From IMG/VR virus record IMGVR_UViG_3300022198_000441, positions 1 through 43,395 of that record: a stretch of 43,395 nt of DNA; one strand, 5' to 3'. This stretch comes from a virus. Position 1 is the first letter of the stretch; the number at the start of each line of letters is the position of its first letter. Below are positions 20,691-28,856 of this stretch, in pieces. The notes below the pieces were generated by a model. That model saw only the letters and a program-made list of their open reading frames with translations. It searched no databases and was not told the DNA's origin. The translations under genes and the position numbers were made by a program.

Positions 20691-22355
20691 ATGGGCGACT
20701 TTGTGGCCTATCAAAAACCTTGTCCAAATTGCGGAGGCAGCGATCCTGTCTCCGTAAATCAAAACGGTTCTGCAAAATGTTTTAGTTGCGGGACTTTTTT
20801 TAAAGACTATGAATCTGCAATGGGAGGCAACGTGGCAGACTTTAATAGCTTCAAAAGATCTAACGACAACAATTCATTTAAGGATACACAAAGTGTGTTT
20901 TATCATGCACTAACAGACAGAGGGATATCCCTTGAAACTGCAAAGAAATATGGCGTCCGGTCAGTCAAGGATGAAGCCGGTAAAATTATTGAACATCATT
21001 ATCCAGCGTACATAAACAATGAAGAAGTCGCTACTAAAATTCGCAGAGAAAATAAAATATTTACTTGGTCAGGCTCGCCCAAAGGAACTGGTCTTTTTGG
21101 TCAGCAAGTGGCGCAGACGGGCGGCAAATACATTACGATCACTGAAGGTGAATGTGATGCTATGGCGGCATACGAACTTCTGGGGAGTAAATGGCCGGTT
21201 GTATCTGTTAAGAATGGAGCGCAAGGCGCAGTCAAAGATGTCCAAGAAAATCTTGAGTTCCTTGAATCGTTTGATACGGTGGTCATTTCATTCGACAACG
21301 ACAAGCCCGGAAAAGAAGCCGCAAAGAAAGTGGCGCGTATCCTCAAGCCCGGAAAAGCTAAGATCCTCAATCTCCCACCTGAGTTCAAAGATCCTAATGA
21401 GATGCTCAAGCTGGGCCACCACAAAGCTTATGTTACTGCGTGGTGGGGTTCAAAACTTTATACGCCGTCTGGGATTCTAAACGTCAGTGAAGAGCGTGAC
21501 AACTACAAGAAGCGCGAGAAGAAAGAATCAGTACCTTATCCTTGGCACGGCCTCAATGATAAGCTTGAAGGTCTAAGACAAAAAGAATTAATAACTTTGA
21601 CGGGAGGCACAGGCCTTGGTAAGTCTAGTGTGACGCGAGAGCTTCAGCACTGGTTGATTACTAATACTAATGATCGCGTCGGTGTTATCGCTCTTGAAGA
21701 AGATTGGAGGCGTACAGTAGATGGTATACTTTCTATTGAGGCCAATGATCGTCTACACATTGATAGCGTTAGAGCCAAGTATACCGAAGAAGAAATAGAT
21801 AATTTTTTTAATGTTCTTTATGGAGGACACAACGAGAATCGTGTTTATATTCATGCACACCTTGGAATGAATGATGTCGATAGTATCTTTTCTAAATTAC
21901 GTTTCATGGCTATAGGCCTTGAATGCAAGTGGATAGTATTTGATCACCTTCATATGCTATTGTCGATGACAACAGATGGTGATGAGCGCCGAAACATAGA
22001 TTGTATTATGCACAATTTTAGAACGCTGGTTGAAGAAACTGGAGTGGGCTTGATTCTTGTTTCACACTTGCGTAGGATTGATGGTAATCGTGGGCATGAG
22101 AATGGCATTGAAGTAAACCTTAGTCACATGAGAGGTTCTCAAAGCATCGCACAGTTATCTGATTGTGTAATTTCTCTTGAGCGTAATCAACAATCTGAGG
22201 ATCCAATTGAGGCCAGCACAACAAGAGTTAGAGTTCTTAAGTCTCGTTATACTGGCGACACAGGAATTGCTACGCATCTCTTCTATGATAAAAATACTGG
22301 CAGGCTCAGTGAAATATCAATGGAAGCAGAAGAACAAGATGAGCTTGAGTTATGA
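20691..22355 (+). CDS. Primase-helicase (T7 gp4-like)
   Basis: 554 residues. The N-terminal zinc ribbon is CPNC (11-14) and CFSC (30-33). The TOPRIM region has TITEGECDAMAAYELLGS and TVVISFDNDKPGKEAAKK with the metal-binding E and DxD-type acids. The RecA-type helicase core has Walker A TLTGGTGLGKSSV, a Walker B-like WIVFDHLHMLLS, the glutamine/histidine switch region GVGLILVSHLRR, and the arginine-finger region IAQLSDCVISLERN. It ends with an acidic tail EEQDELEL, as T7 gp4 does for polymerase contact. It unwinds DNA at the fork and primes the lagging strand; size matches T7 gp4 (566). Confidence 0.92.
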   Translation: MGDFVAYQKPCPNCGGSDPVSVNQNGSAKCFSCGTFFKDYESAMGGNVADFNSFKRSNDNNSFKDTQSVFYHALTDRGISLETAKKYGVRSVKDEAGKIIEHHYPAYINNEEVATKIRRENKIFTWSGSPKGTGLFGQQVAQTGGKYITITEGECDAMAAYELLGSKWPVVSVKNGAQGAVKDVQENLEFLESFDTVVISFDNDKPGKEAAKKVARILKPGKAKILNLPPEFKDPNEMLKLGHHKAYVTAWWGSKLYTPSGILNVSEERDNYKKREKKESVPYPWHGLNDKLEGLRQKELITLTGGTGLGKSSVTRELQHWLITNTNDRVGVIALEEDWRRTVDGILSIEANDRLHIDSVRAKYTEEEIDNFFNVLYGGHNENRVYIHAHLGMNDVDSIFSKLRFMAIGLECKWIVFDHLHMLLSMTTDGDERRNIDCIMHNFRTLVEETGVGLILVSHLRRIDGNRGHENGIEVNLSHMRGSQSIAQLSDCVISLERNQQSEDPIEASTTRVRVLKSRYTGDTGIATHLFYDKNTGRLSEISMEAEEQDELEL

Positions 22356-22465
22356 TCGGTTGGGTAATAGTATTAGCAGTGTGGATGGCTTACATTGAAG
22401 TTGAGCATCCTAATCGTATGGATGAACTAGAGGCCAAAGCCGCTTATGAAGAGCATAGTATTTGA
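22352..22465 (+). CDS. Mini membrane protein, 37 aa
   Basis: 37 codons, MIGWVIVLAVWMAYIEVEHP..., between primase-helicase (ATGA overlap) and polymerase (20-base overlap). Residues 1-15 form a short hydrophobic segment and the rest is charged (MDELEAKAAYEEHSI). It could tether replication to the membrane, or be a chance frame. Packing and start overlap favour a gene, but only moderately. Confidence 0.45.
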   Translation: MIGWVIVLAVWMAYIEVEHPNRMDELEAKAAYEEHSI

Positions 22466-24200
22466 CATTGAGGCTGATAGCCTTGAGCCTACAAAGATCT
22501 GGTGTATTGCTGCTGTCGATCCCGACTCAGGCGAGACAAAGACCTTTGGGCCTACTGAGATTGTTCAGGGGCTGGCTCATCTATCTACAGCCGACAAGCT
22601 GATAGGCCATAACATTATTGGTTATGATCTCCCAGCTATAAAAAAAATACACAACATAGATCTTGCAGATGGTAGAGCCATTGTAGATACATTAGTTCTT
22701 TCTCGACTGTTCAATCCTACTCGTGAGGGAGGCCATAGCCTTGAGTCTTGGGGCTATCGTATTGGCCTTCAGAAGATAGACCACACAGAGTTTGGTGAGT
22801 ATAGTCCTGAGATGCTTAACTACTGTCGCAATGATGCCGTACTCAATGCAAAGATGTTTAATAATCTTAAGATTGAGTCTCGTGGCTTTAGTCGGCAGTC
22901 AGTTACTCTTGAGCATGAGACACTAAAAATTATTGCTGATCAACGCGAGCATGGATTTCTTCTGGACGTTAAAGCCGCAAGCCTTCTGGTTGCTGAACTG
23001 ACTGACCGCCTAAAAGAAGTTGAACGTGAAGTTCAAAAAACCTTTAGGCCTAAGCGGCTTAAGACTGTATTGCTTGCTCACTTCACAAAGACAGGTGCGC
23101 TTTCTAAGATGGCTCTCATTGAGGGATCAACAAAGAAAAGCAGACTGACTCAAGAAGAGTATGAAGAAATTGCAGTTAAGCGTAAGGCTGTACGCATTGA
23201 AGAAGTACCATTCAACCTTGGATCACGTAAACAGATAGGTGAATATCTAATTGACTTTGGTTGGGAGCCTAAGAAGTTTACTCCTACGGGCCAACCAATC
23301 GTTGATGAATCTACGCTCAGTAAGATTAAAGATATTCCAGAAGCTACCTTGATTGCTGAGTACCTTCTGCTTCAGAAGCGAATAGCTCAAGTATCTTCTT
23401 GGCTTGAAGAGGCCCATGACGATGATCGTGTTCGTGGCTTTGTAAATCCTAACGGAACAATCACGGGTCGCATGACACATAACAGCCCAAACATGGCACA
23501 AGTTCCTAACCTCTCAGCCCCCTACGGCAAAGAGTGTCGCGCCTGTTGGATTGTTGCTGAAGGATACAAGCTAGTGGGTGTTGACGCCAGTGGACTTGAG
23601 TTGCGTATGCTGGCACACTACATGAAGGACGAGGGATTCAAAGATGAAATACTCCACGGAGACATACACTCAGCTAACCAAAGACTTGCAGGACTTGAAT
23701 CAAGAAATCAGGCGAAGACATTTATCTATGCACTCTTATACGGAGCAGGAGATGAAAAACTTGGAAGTGTGGTTGGAGGAAACAAACGTGATGGTTCGGA
23801 ACTTAGAAAGCGTTTCTTCGATAATCTCCCTGCATTTAAACATCTTAAAGACTCAGTTGGCAGAGCGGCTTCAAAAGGTTTCTTGAAGGGTCTTGATGGA
23901 CGCAAGCTATATGTACGTTCTGAACACGCCGCGCTGAACACACTGCTTCAAAGTGCAGGCGCTATTGTTATGAAGCAGGCTATGATAAATTTCAATCAGC
24001 TAATCAGGCTCAACACTTTGGACGCACACTTTGTTTGTAATGTGCATGACGAGTGGCAGTTAGAAGTAAAAGAATCTGTAGCTGATACAACAGGAATGCT
24101 GGGGGTTGATGCAATAAAGCAGTCGGGTGAGGAGCTAGAATTATTCTGCCCTCTTGATGGTGAGTACAAGATAGGAGATAACTGGAGTGAAACACACTGA
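22446..24200 (+). CDS. DNA polymerase, family A, with 3'-5' exonuclease
   Basis: 584 residues, T7 gp5-like. Exonuclease: Exo I VFDIEADSLEP (D7, E9), Exo II HNIIGYDLPAIKK, Exo III YCRNDAVLNAK. Polymerase: GRMTHNSPNMAQVPN, motif A VGVDASGLELRMLAHY, motif B RNQAKTFIYALLYGAGDE, motif C VCNVHDEWQLEV. The position equal to E. coli Pol I Phe762 is Tyr428 here (TFIY), as in T7. That favours fast, less discriminating synthesis and is linked in viral surveys to lytic lifestyles. The chain is shorter than T7 gp5 (704), so the thioredoxin-binding insert is small or missing. It copies both strands with the helicase. Confidence 0.94.
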   Translation: MKSIVFDIEADSLEPTKIWCIAAVDPDSGETKTFGPTEIVQGLAHLSTADKLIGHNIIGYDLPAIKKIHNIDLADGRAIVDTLVLSRLFNPTREGGHSLESWGYRIGLQKIDHTEFGEYSPEMLNYCRNDAVLNAKMFNNLKIESRGFSRQSVTLEHETLKIIADQREHGFLLDVKAASLLVAELTDRLKEVEREVQKTFRPKRLKTVLLAHFTKTGALSKMALIEGSTKKSRLTQEEYEEIAVKRKAVRIEEVPFNLGSRKQIGEYLIDFGWEPKKFTPTGQPIVDESTLSKIKDIPEATLIAEYLLLQKRIAQVSSWLEEAHDDDRVRGFVNPNGTITGRMTHNSPNMAQVPNLSAPYGKECRACWIVAEGYKLVGVDASGLELRMLAHYMKDEGFKDEILHGDIHSANQRLAGLESRNQAKTFIYALLYGAGDEKLGSVVGGNKRDGSELRKRFFDNLPAFKHLKDSVGRAASKGFLKGLDGRKLYVRSEHAALNTLLQSAGAIVMKQAMINFNQLIRLNTLDAHFVCNVHDEWQLEVKESVADTTGMLGVDAIKQSGEELELFCPLDGEYKIGDNWSETH

Positions 24201-24462
24201 TGAGTTAAATAAACAAATAGATATGTTTCCAAAAGCTTATGATATTGAGGGCAATGAATTAAAAGGTAGCCATAAAAAAATTTATGATGTTATGTGTGAT
24301 GGTAAGTGGATAACGCTAGAGAAGTTGGCCCAGCGAACAGGCATGACAGGTTCGGGTGCCTCTGCCTGCATGAGAAATTTGAGAATGGCAAAATTTGGAG
24401 CCTATGAAGTAGAAAGAAAACACGTTAAGGGAACTTTATATAAATATAGGTTAATGATATGA
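24187..24462 (+). CDS. Winged-helix-like DNA-binding protein, 91 aa
   Basis: 91 residues. The core GSHKKIYDVMCDGKWITLEK, LAQRTGMTGSGASACMRNLR, FGAYEVERKHVKGTLYKYRL has the order helix, helix-turn-helix, basic wing, typical of small phage winged-helix proteins that open a resolvase/exonuclease cluster. Overlaps the polymerase stop by 14 bases and the next start by ATGA. It may guide nucleases or regulate; target unknown. Confidence 0.7.
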   Translation: MKHTDELNKQIDMFPKAYDIEGNELKGSHKKIYDVMCDGKWITLEKLAQRTGMTGSGASACMRNLRMAKFGAYEVERKHVKGTLYKYRLMI

Positions 24463-24743
24463 AAACACAGCACGAACCTAACAGAGTCGGTGACTTAGCA
24501 GAACACTATGCCGTTACATGGCTATGGGACAACGGCTATCATGTGTTCAAGAACTGTGGATGTACAGGGCCAGTGGACATTGTGGCTATGAATCCAGAAG
24601 GTGAGATCACTTTGATAGATGTGAAGTCTTATAAGGATAGTAGATTATCTGCAAAGACTCCACTTCAAAAAGAGCTTGGTGTAAAGTATCTACACTACAA
24701 TTCAAAGACACGCAAGTGTCGCTTCGTAAGGCATAGAGCATGA
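24459..24743 (+). CDS. PD-(D/E)XK nuclease, Holliday-junction-resolvase-like, 94 aa
   Basis: 94 residues, with the Hjc/restriction-like core: GDLAEHYAVTWLWDNGYHV (helix with Glu), then GPVDIVAMNPEGEITLIDVK (the D...E/D-V-K active site; here D, D, K), then KSYKDSRL. This arrangement (E..., GxxD, (D/E)xK) is that of archaeal Hjc and YraN-like nucleases. It probably cuts branched DNA during packaging or recombination. The window also has a T7 endonuclease I-like gene, so its role may overlap. Confidence 0.75.
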   Translation: MKTQHEPNRVGDLAEHYAVTWLWDNGYHVFKNCGCTGPVDIVAMNPEGEITLIDVKSYKDSRLSAKTPLQKELGVKYLHYNSKTRKCRFVRHRA

Positions 24744-25594
24744 AACTTGACACACTGATTGACGATATTTATGGACAGCTTTCAGAGTTATCCGAAGGCC
24801 GTGAATTTAATTTATCAGAAGAAGATCTGGACTTTACACTAGCTCGTATTAAAGATTCCGTTTTAGCATGGGCAAGGCCTTCAGAAAGAAACTCTGAGTT
24901 TACCTTGCGTATGTCTAACATTGGTCGCCCAGCTAGGCAGCTTTGGTACGAGCAGAACCTACCTTCTGAATCTTCAGTACCCTCTCCAGCTACACAAATT
25001 AAGTTTCTTTACGGACATATCCTTGAAGAAATTGTTCTTATGCTTGTTCGTGCCGCAGGCCACAAAGTCAGTGACGAACAAAAAGAAATAGATGTTCGTG
25101 GGATCAAGGGGCATATCGACTGTAAGATTGATGGCGAAGTAGTAGACGTAAAGACTGCATCTAAGATAGCCTTCAATAAGTTTCGTGAAGGACGCCTGCG
25201 AGAAGATGATCCCTTTGGATATATGTCGCAGCTTGCTGGCTATGAAGAAGCTGAAAAGTCTTCTGAAGGCGGCTTCTTAGTTATTAACAAAGAGAGCGGT
25301 GAGCTTTGTCTATATCGCCCAGAAGAGCTAGACAAGCCCAACATAAGCAAACAGATTCAAGATGTTCGTAAAGCCTTGAAGCTGGCTACGCCTCCAGCAA
25401 GATGTTATGAGTCTGTGCCTGATGGCAAGAAAGGTAACATGAAGCTGAATAGAAATTGTAACTACTGTTCTTATAAGTTTGAGTGTTATAAAGACGCTAA
25501 CAATGGTAGAGGCTTAAGAGCATTTAAGTATGCTAATGGCCCCACATATCTGACGCACGTTGAGGTTGCTCCAAGGGTAGAAGAGATTGTATGA
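24740..25594 (+). CDS. RecB/Cas4-like PD-(D/E)XK exonuclease, 284 aa
   Basis: 284 residues. Motifs: FLYGHILEEIVLMLV (Glu helix), VRGIKGHIDCKIDGEVVDVK with active-site D and DVKTAS (D-x-K), and a QLAGYEEAE helix. A C-terminal cysteine set CNYCSYKFEC is placed like the Cas4/AddB iron-sulfur cysteines; I see no clear fourth cysteine at the start, so a cluster is uncertain. This is the phage exonuclease in the slot of T7 gp6. It degrades host DNA or ends and feeds recombination. Starts as ATGA-type overlap with the resolvase gene. Confidence 0.8.
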   Translation: MKLDTLIDDIYGQLSELSEGREFNLSEEDLDFTLARIKDSVLAWARPSERNSEFTLRMSNIGRPARQLWYEQNLPSESSVPSPATQIKFLYGHILEEIVLMLVRAAGHKVSDEQKEIDVRGIKGHIDCKIDGEVVDVKTASKIAFNKFREGRLREDDPFGYMSQLAGYEEAEKSSEGGFLVINKESGELCLYRPEELDKPNISKQIQDVRKALKLATPPARCYESVPDGKKGNMKLNRNCNYCSYKFECYKDANNGRGLRAFKYANGPTYLTHVEVAPRVEEIV

Positions 25595-25860
25595 ATAGAA
25601 AAATAATGAAGCAGATTAATCGTCAGGTCGAGAAGATTTCTCTTCAATGGCTTCATAGTCTTATGTCAGAAGAAGAGGCAGCTAAAATTAGACCAGATAA
25701 TTATAAAGATTATATGAAAATGAACAGCCATTATTTTGTTGAAGGTCAATTTTTTATGTCTGCCTTTACAGAAAATTGGACTCGTAAGAGGCTGAAGAAA
25801 TTATATAGGCGTAATCCATCTAGACCTATTGACTCTTATAGTCATCTTGATTTATCATGA
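25591..25860 (+). CDS. Small basic hypothetical protein, 89 aa
   Basis: 89 residues, MNRKIMKQINRQVEKISLQW..., LHSLMSEEEAAKIRPDNYKD, NWTRKRLKKLYRRNPSRPID. Basic and helical. Starts within the exonuclease stop (ATGA). Seen near nucleases in marine phages as I recall, without known role. The arginine-rich C-part suggests nucleic-acid contact. Confidence 0.65.
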   Translation: MNRKIMKQINRQVEKISLQWLHSLMSEEEAAKIRPDNYKDYMKMNSHYFVEGQFFMSAFTENWTRKRLKKLYRRNPSRPIDSYSHLDLS

Positions 25861-26009
25861 TAGAGAATTTGCCGCTAGAAATTTTAATTTGTTATTGTGC
25901 AACAAAAATAATACAAGAAAAATATTTAGATGAGCAGGCATTAATACAGATCTATTATCATTTGCATCATATGTATGGTGATACGCAAGAAAAGGAAACA
26001 ATACATTGA
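25857..26009 (+). CDS. Small helical protein, 50 aa
   Basis: 50 codons, MIENLPLEILICYCATKIIQ..., ending TQEKETIH, coupled by ATGA upstream and overlapping the TTG start of endonuclease I. It has an amphipathic helix and a His/Tyr run (YYHLHHMYG). Its 3' end holds the site AAGGAA for the next gene. Too short for default callers; packing is the evidence. Confidence 0.6.
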   Translation: MIENLPLEILICYCATKIIQEKYLDEQALIQIYYHLHHMYGDTQEKETIH

Positions 26010-26485
26010 AACCAAAAATAAGAAAGGGTACACGGCCCCAAAGAGTTAGACGCCCAAAAGAAAAAAATGTTGTTTCTGGCTACGATTCAAACTGGGAATA
26101 TGAACTACACTCTGGCATACTTAATCAATGGAGCTTTCACTCAGAGAAGGTTGATTATATTGTTGAGCATACTTATCACCCTGACTTTATCAAAGAGGTT
26201 GATGGTAAGAAAATTTATTTAGAAGCTAAGGGCCGCTTCTGGGATCATAGCGAATACAATAAATATGTTTGGATTGCTAAGGCTCTGCCTGAAGACACTG
26301 AATTAGTCTTTTTGTTTGCTGATCCCAATGCACCAATGCCTCAAGCAAAGCGCAGAAAAGATGGCACAAAACGCAATCATGCTGAGTGGGCATCTTCAAA
26401 AGAATTTAGATGGTTCTCTGAAGATAGCATTCCAGAAGATTGGATAGATGTAACAAAGCGAGGAAGCTTGGAAGATGATGAATGA
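26006..26485 (+). CDS. Endonuclease I (T7 gp3-like Holliday junction resolvase)
   Basis: 159 residues from TTG at 26006, seven bases after AAGGAA. The family core is NVVSGYDSNWEYELHSGIL, then VEHTYHPDFI (the active Asp with H..PDF), then GKKIYLEAKGRFW (E-A-K motif) and KYVWIAKALPEDTELVFLF. This is the Phage_endo_I pattern: Glu, Asp, Glu-x-Lys active site. It resolves branched replication and recombination intermediates and can degrade host DNA. It has a basic N-tail (PQRVRRPKEK). The start is TTG because no ATG lies near the site. Confidence 0.85.
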   Translation: MKPKIRKGTRPQRVRRPKEKNVVSGYDSNWEYELHSGILNQWSFHSEKVDYIVEHTYHPDFIKEVDGKKIYLEAKGRFWDHSEYNKYVWIAKALPEDTELVFLFADPNAPMPQAKRRKDGTKRNHAEWASSKEFRWFSEDSIPEDWIDVTKRGSLEDDE

Positions 26486-26633
26486 TCGAAAGCGCGAGCG
26501 CCTAGAAAAATTCAGCCGCCACAAAAGAAAGAAACACGAAGATAAAGATGAAGAACGCTTCAAGCCTCTGAAGAAAAGAGACAAATATAAATTAAATATA
26601 AATGATTTGAATACTATAGATGAGATGGAATGA
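26475..26633 (+). CDS. Small very basic protein, 52 aa
   Basis: 52 codons, MMNDRKRERLEKFSRHKRKK..., KDEERFKPLKKRDKYK, ending TIDEME. Overlaps endonuclease I by 11 bases and the next start as ATGA. The Lys/Arg and Asp/Glu mix looks helical and disordered. It could be a nucleic-acid-binding tail-type protein, or a frame kept because of coupling. No family known. Confidence 0.55.
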   Translation: MMNDRKRERLEKFSRHKRKKHEDKDEERFKPLKKRDKYKLNINDLNTIDEME

Positions 26634-26818
26634 AATCACCATGTACAAAGATATGCAAACTAAAGGATGATGTTTGTATAGGATGCGGAAGGAATCTAAC
26701 TGAAATAAAAAACTGGTCAAAGTATACCACCCAAGAAAGGAGTAATATAATTGGACGCTTATCAACAATACATACACAAAAGCAGATACGCTCGTTACCT
26801 ACCAGAAGAACAGCGTAG
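26630..26818 (+). CDS. DUF1289 cysteine-cluster protein, 62 aa
   Basis: 62 residues with the DUF1289 signature: SPCTKICKLKDDVCIGCGRN, then LTEIKNWSKYTTQERSNIIG. The family has a four-cysteine cluster (C, C, C, C in CTKIC...CIGC) thought to bind metal or an iron-sulfur cluster; function unknown. It overlaps the ribonucleotide reductase start by 68 bases, and its tail (IHTQKQIRSLPTRR) may be under less constraint. DUF1289 is mainly a proteobacterial family, a mild hint about the host. Confidence 0.75.
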   Translation: MKSPCTKICKLKDDVCIGCGRNLTEIKNWSKYTTQERSNIIGRLSTIHTQKQIRSLPTRRTA

Positions 26819-28616
26819 AGAAACATGGGAAGAAACTGTCAACCGATACGTTAATTATTGGGTAGACAAAGGATACTTAAATGATTTCGATGTCTCAGAA
26901 ATCTTTAAATCTATTTACGATCTAGAGGTTATGCCTTCTATGAGGGCGCTTATGACCGCAGGAGAAGCATTAGACCGCGACAATGTAGCAGGCTTTAACT
27001 GTAGCTATCTCGCTATTGATAGTCCTCGCGCCTTTGATGAGATGATGTATGTCCTTATGTGTGGTACAGGAGTAGGATTTAGCGTCGAAGAAAAGTACGT
27101 TTCTAAACTTCCAGAAATTGCAGAGGATTTCCATGCAACAGATACAGTCATTCATGTACCGGATTCAAAAATTGGATGGGCGAAATCGTTTAGGGAATTG
27201 GTTTCGTTGTTGTATAGTGGTCAAATACCAGAATGGGATACATCTAGAGTTCGACCTGCGGGTTCCAGCCTTAAAACTTTTGGAGGTAGAGCAAGTGGCC
27301 CAGAACCTCTTGTTGACCTCTTCAAATTTACAGTTAGATTATTTAACGGAGCGGCTGGACGAAAGCTTACGCCCCTTGAATGCCACGATCTTTGCTGCAA
27401 AATCGCTCAAATAGTTGTTGTTGGAGGGGTAAGACGCAGTGCTTTAATCAGCCTCTCTGATTTACAGGACGATGATATTCGTCAAGCAAAGCATGGTGCT
27501 TGGTACAATACAGAACCCCAACGCGGCCTTGCAAATAATAGTGCCTGCTATACCAGCAAGCCTTCCTTTAATTTATTTTCTAACGAATGGAGTAGCCTAC
27601 ATGAATCACAAAGCGGAGAGCGCGGAATCTTCAGCCGTGCTGCAAGTCAAAAACAAGCTGCAAGAAACGGTAGACGGGATAGTGAACGAGATTTCGGAAC
27701 GAACCCTTGCAGTGAAATCATCCTTAGACCAAATCAATTCTGCAACCTTTCAGAAGTGGTCGTCAGACCGGAAGATACGCTTAACAGTCTTAGGAGAAAA
27801 GTACGAGTTGCGACTATCTTGGGTACTCTCCAAGCTACCTTAACGGACTTTAGATACTTAAGAAATATCTGGAAAACTAATACTGAGGAAGAGTCTTTGT
27901 TGGGCGTTAGTCTTACTGGTATTCTAGACAACCCACTCTTAACCTTAGACAATCCCAACTTAGGATCTTTATTAGAGAAGCTACGCAATGAAGCCATCGA
28001 AACTAATAAGCTTTGGTCAGAGCGGCTTGGCATTCCTCAGAGTACAGCTATCACTTGCGTTAAGCCTAGCGGTACGGTATCCCAACTTGTAGATTCTGCG
28101 TCAGGCATACACGGACGTTATGCCCCCTATTATATTCGACGGGTTAGGGCTGATGTGCGAGATCCACTATGTAAGGTCTTAGAAGACGCTGGAGTGCCTT
28201 GTGAAATAGATAACCTTTCACCCAGTACTAAGGTATTCTCGTTCCCTAAGAAGGCTCCAGAGGCTGCTGTGTTCGCCTCAGAGCAGACAGGAATGGAGCA
28301 ACTACAGTTGTGGGCCGTATACCAAGAACATTGGTGTGAACACAAGCCTAGCATCACAGTGTATTACCGTGACTCAGACTTTCTTGAAATCGGTAATTGG
28401 GTATACAATAACTTTGATACAATCTCTGGCATATCTTTCTTGCCGTATGACAATCATACATACGCTCAAGCACCCTATGAGCAGATCACAAAGAAAGAAT
28501 ATAATGAGATGATGAAAGGATTCCCAGAGTCTTTTGATTGGGATTTGAATGAGTCAGATGACTTTACGGAGGGATCGCAAACATTAGCTTGCGTTGGTGG
28601 AGCTTGTGAATTATAA
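26751..28616 (+). CDS. nrdJ: Adenosylcobalamin-dependent ribonucleotide reductase (class II), 621 aa
   Basis: 621 residues from TTG at 26751, seven bases after AAGGAGT. The single-chain class II type, like the L. leichmannii enzyme (739). The redox pair and radical cysteine are in place: FNCSYLAID (C84), GTNPCSEIIL (C320, thiyl) and QFCNLSEVV (C331, 11 residues later as in RTPR 408/419), plus the C-terminal shuttle CVGGACEL (C614, C619). It reduces ribonucleotides to deoxyribonucleotides using vitamin B12 radical chemistry, without oxygen. It supports DNA synthesis in the middle phase. No small subunit is needed or present. The host must supply or take up cobalamin. Confidence 0.9.
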   Translation: MDAYQQYIHKSRYARYLPEEQRRETWEETVNRYVNYWVDKGYLNDFDVSEIFKSIYDLEVMPSMRALMTAGEALDRDNVAGFNCSYLAIDSPRAFDEMMYVLMCGTGVGFSVEEKYVSKLPEIAEDFHATDTVIHVPDSKIGWAKSFRELVSLLYSGQIPEWDTSRVRPAGSSLKTFGGRASGPEPLVDLFKFTVRLFNGAAGRKLTPLECHDLCCKIAQIVVVGGVRRSALISLSDLQDDDIRQAKHGAWYNTEPQRGLANNSACYTSKPSFNLFSNEWSSLHESQSGERGIFSRAASQKQAARNGRRDSERDFGTNPCSEIILRPNQFCNLSEVVVRPEDTLNSLRRKVRVATILGTLQATLTDFRYLRNIWKTNTEEESLLGVSLTGILDNPLLTLDNPNLGSLLEKLRNEAIETNKLWSERLGIPQSTAITCVKPSGTVSQLVDSASGIHGRYAPYYIRRVRADVRDPLCKVLEDAGVPCEIDNLSPSTKVFSFPKKAPEAAVFASEQTGMEQLQLWAVYQEHWCEHKPSITVYYRDSDFLEIGNWVYNNFDTISGISFLPYDNHTYAQAPYEQITKKEYNEMMKGFPESFDWDLNESDDFTEGSQTLACVGGACEL

Positions 28617-28631
28617 TTAAAAGGAAGCGGT

Positions 28632-28856
28632 ATGAAAGAAGGAACTATTATTGGCTTTAAGATCTTGATAGACTCAGATGGTGTTCTAGTCACTGAGCAT
28701 ACTGAGTTACCAGATCATCACATCGCCAAGGTCTTCAAGGAAGAAGAGTCTCAAGTATTAATTCGTGCGGCGATTAGATCCTTTAAAGAAATTACTGGGG
28801 ATATACACGCAAAGTTAGAGACAGAGATTGATGCAATCAACAGGGTTTGCCAGTAG
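28632..28856 (+). CDS. Small hypothetical protein, last rightward gene, 74 aa
   Basis: 74 residues, MKEGTIIGFKILIDSDGVLV..., SQVLIRAAIRSFKEITGDI, HAKLETEIDAINRVCQ. Site AAAGGAAGCGG. Alpha/beta pattern, acidic. Its end overlaps the end of the leftward gene from 29139 by 20 bases, tail to tail, with no terminator hairpin visible at the junction. Confidence 0.7.
   Translation: MKEGTIIGFKILIDSDGVLVTEHTELPDHHIAKVFKEEESQVLIRAAIRSFKEITGDIHAKLETEIDAINRVCQ

Noticed and set aside
24740-25594. True Cas4 of a CRISPR system
   Set aside because: It lacks a CRISPR context and the N-terminal cysteine of Cas4, and it sits in a phage replication block; a phage exonuclease is the simpler reading.
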